Shown in pieces: positions 45,666-46,442 of a DNA stretch of 46,442 bases. This DNA comes from a virus. The position numbers were made by a program, and so were the translations under genes. The notes under the pieces were generated by a model, which worked only from the letters and a program-made list of their open reading frames with translations, did no database searches and had not been told where the DNA came from. The stretch spans positions 1-46,442 of IMG/VR virus record IMGVR_UViG_3300050821_003330. One strand, written 5' to 3'. Every line of letters begins with the position of its first letter. Position 1 is the stretch's first letter.

Positions 45666-46442
45666 TAGTCCCCAACCAATTCCCTTCCATACCCACGAAC
45701 AAATATCGTATCGCGGTAATCGGCGAAGCACCTGGCCGAGACGAGGAAGTCGTCGGACGTCCCTTCGTCGGTGCATCCGGCAAACTCCTCAAAGACATTC
45801 TCGGCAAGGTAGGTCTTCCATCAGATACACTATTCTTCGGCAACATCTGTCAACATCGACCCCTCAACAATGAAATCGAAAACTTCGCATGGGACTCACA
45901 AGAAATTCAATCAGGTCTCGTCCAACTTGCTTCTGACCTCGAAAAATTCAACCCTCATCTCTGTATCCTCCTTGGTAAAACCGCCCTTTTCGCTGCCACC
46001 AACCGCCATGATATCACCAACCAACGCGGCTCGGTCTTCGTCGCGAGTCAAGTCCATACTCCTTTCACGGGAAGAAAATGCCTCGCGACTTACCATCCGG
46101 CGGCTATTCTTCGTGTATACGAGTGGAGACCCTTTCTCGCTTTTGACCTACGACGGGCGGCTGACGAAGGTCAATCCCCTCATTGGCAACCCCCTTATCG
46201 TGACATCGTCATTTGTAAAACGACACAAGAAGTGGCAGCTTGTTTATCAAACGTGGAGCACGCCAAGTGTGGAACGGATATTGAGGGCTATGTTAGTGAT
46301 TTGCAATGTATCGGGATAGCGGATACTCCGGCACATGCTTTTGTTATCCCTTTTAAAAACGCACAAGGCGACTCCTTCTGGTCTCTTGAAGATGAACGTC
46401 TCGTCTGGCAAATGTTAGCTTCTTGGCTGGAGAGTCCCCTTT
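45662..46442 (+). CDS. UDG-like domain fused to DNA polymerase, 5' part (continues at base 1)
   Basis: The 5' part of the polymerase gene. Residues 1-~180 match family 4 uracil-DNA glycosylase: VIGEAPGRDEEVVGRPFVG near residue 19, GNICQHRPLN near 64, and ATYHPAAILRVYEW near 140. The CxxC iron-sulfur ligands of typical family 4 enzymes are absent, so cluster binding or activity is doubtful. From about residue 200 the 3'-5' exonuclease begins (CGTDIEGYVSDLQCIGIAD). The frame runs off the window and joins base 1 in frame. A UDG-like domain ahead of a phage family A polymerase is known from SPO1-type phages. Confidence 0.85.
   Translation, partial: MIVPNQFPSIPTNKYRIAVIGEAPGRDEEVVGRPFVGASGKLLKDILGKVGLPSDTLFFGNICQHRPLNNEIENFAWDSQEIQSGLVQLASDLEKFNPHLCILLGKTALFAATNRHDITNQRGSVFVASQVHTPFTGRKCLATYHPAAILRVYEWRPFLAFDLRRAADEGQSPHWQPPYRDIVICKTTQEVAACLSNVEHAKCGTDIEGYVSDLQCIGIADTPAHAFVIPFKNAQGDSFWSLEDERLVWQMLASWLESPL

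Noticed and set aside
1-46442. CRISPR array, integrase, insertion sequence or phage RNA polymerase
   Set aside because: No regularly spaced direct repeats, no recombinase or transposase motifs and no RNA polymerase gene were seen.

Overview
The window reads as one complete, circularly closed genome of a short-tailed (podovirus-type) dsDNA phage, cut open inside its DNA polymerase gene. The reading frame that runs off the right end (UDG-like domain, then the DIE exonuclease motif) continues in frame into the first bases of the window (NGLYD exonuclease motif, then the family A polymerase core). The two exonuclease motifs lie at normal spacing if base 46442 is joined to base 1. There is no integrase, repressor, plasmid gene or recognisable phage RNA polymerase, so a virulent phage using host transcription is the simplest reading.

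The host is Gram-negative. Several genes in the virion arm encode proteins with Sec or lipoprotein signal peptides, one of them an outer-membrane-barrel-like protein. One carries a 'STNFVNWTRLG...FYKV' signature typical of secreted Verrucomicrobiota proteins. I infer, without proof, a Verrucomicrobiota host.

Layout: two divergent arms start at a non-coding region (29,908-30,569) and converge at about 3,370, where the two terminal genes overlap by 4 bases. The minus-strand arm (29,907 down to 3,373) holds virion genes in this order: small and large terminase, a small membrane protein, portal, scaffold, capsid, an exported protein, T7 gp11-like tail adaptor, a receptor-type tail protein, a fibre with a signal peptide, lysis-candidate membrane proteins, an outer-membrane-like protein, a lipoprotein, the tail nozzle in two reading frames with an Ig-like domain at the break, ejection proteins including a permuted NlpC/P60-type hydrolase and a 1,642-residue polyvalent protein, then a small HELIE-motif protein and a PurD-like ATP-grasp enzyme.

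The plus-strand arm (30,570 through the junction to 3,376) starts with many small unknown genes. It then carries a recombination set (PD-(D/E)XK nuclease, Sak4-like ATPase, probable ssDNA-binding protein), a nucleotide/DNA-modification set (DUF1599-like, DUF1937-like, ParB-methyltransferase fusion, MazG-like), a Dda/RecD-like helicase, the UDG-DNA polymerase fusion and a DUF3987-type primase/helicase. A GIY-YIG nuclease and a tiny zinc-finger protein sit in the opposite orientation inside this arm.

The most striking non-gene signal is a 25-bp near-palindrome, GTGCGGTTAY-5 nt AT-rich-RTAACCGCAC, present at least nine times around the whole genome: five times inside the 5' parts of minus-strand genes (in two different reading frames) and four times between plus-arm genes, three of those abutting a start codon. 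It looks like a distributed DNA-binding site. The plus arm also has several candidate structured RNAs in its few intergenic gaps, notably a tRNA-like branched fold at 41,314-41,431 and a three-hairpin leader at 30,505-30,569.
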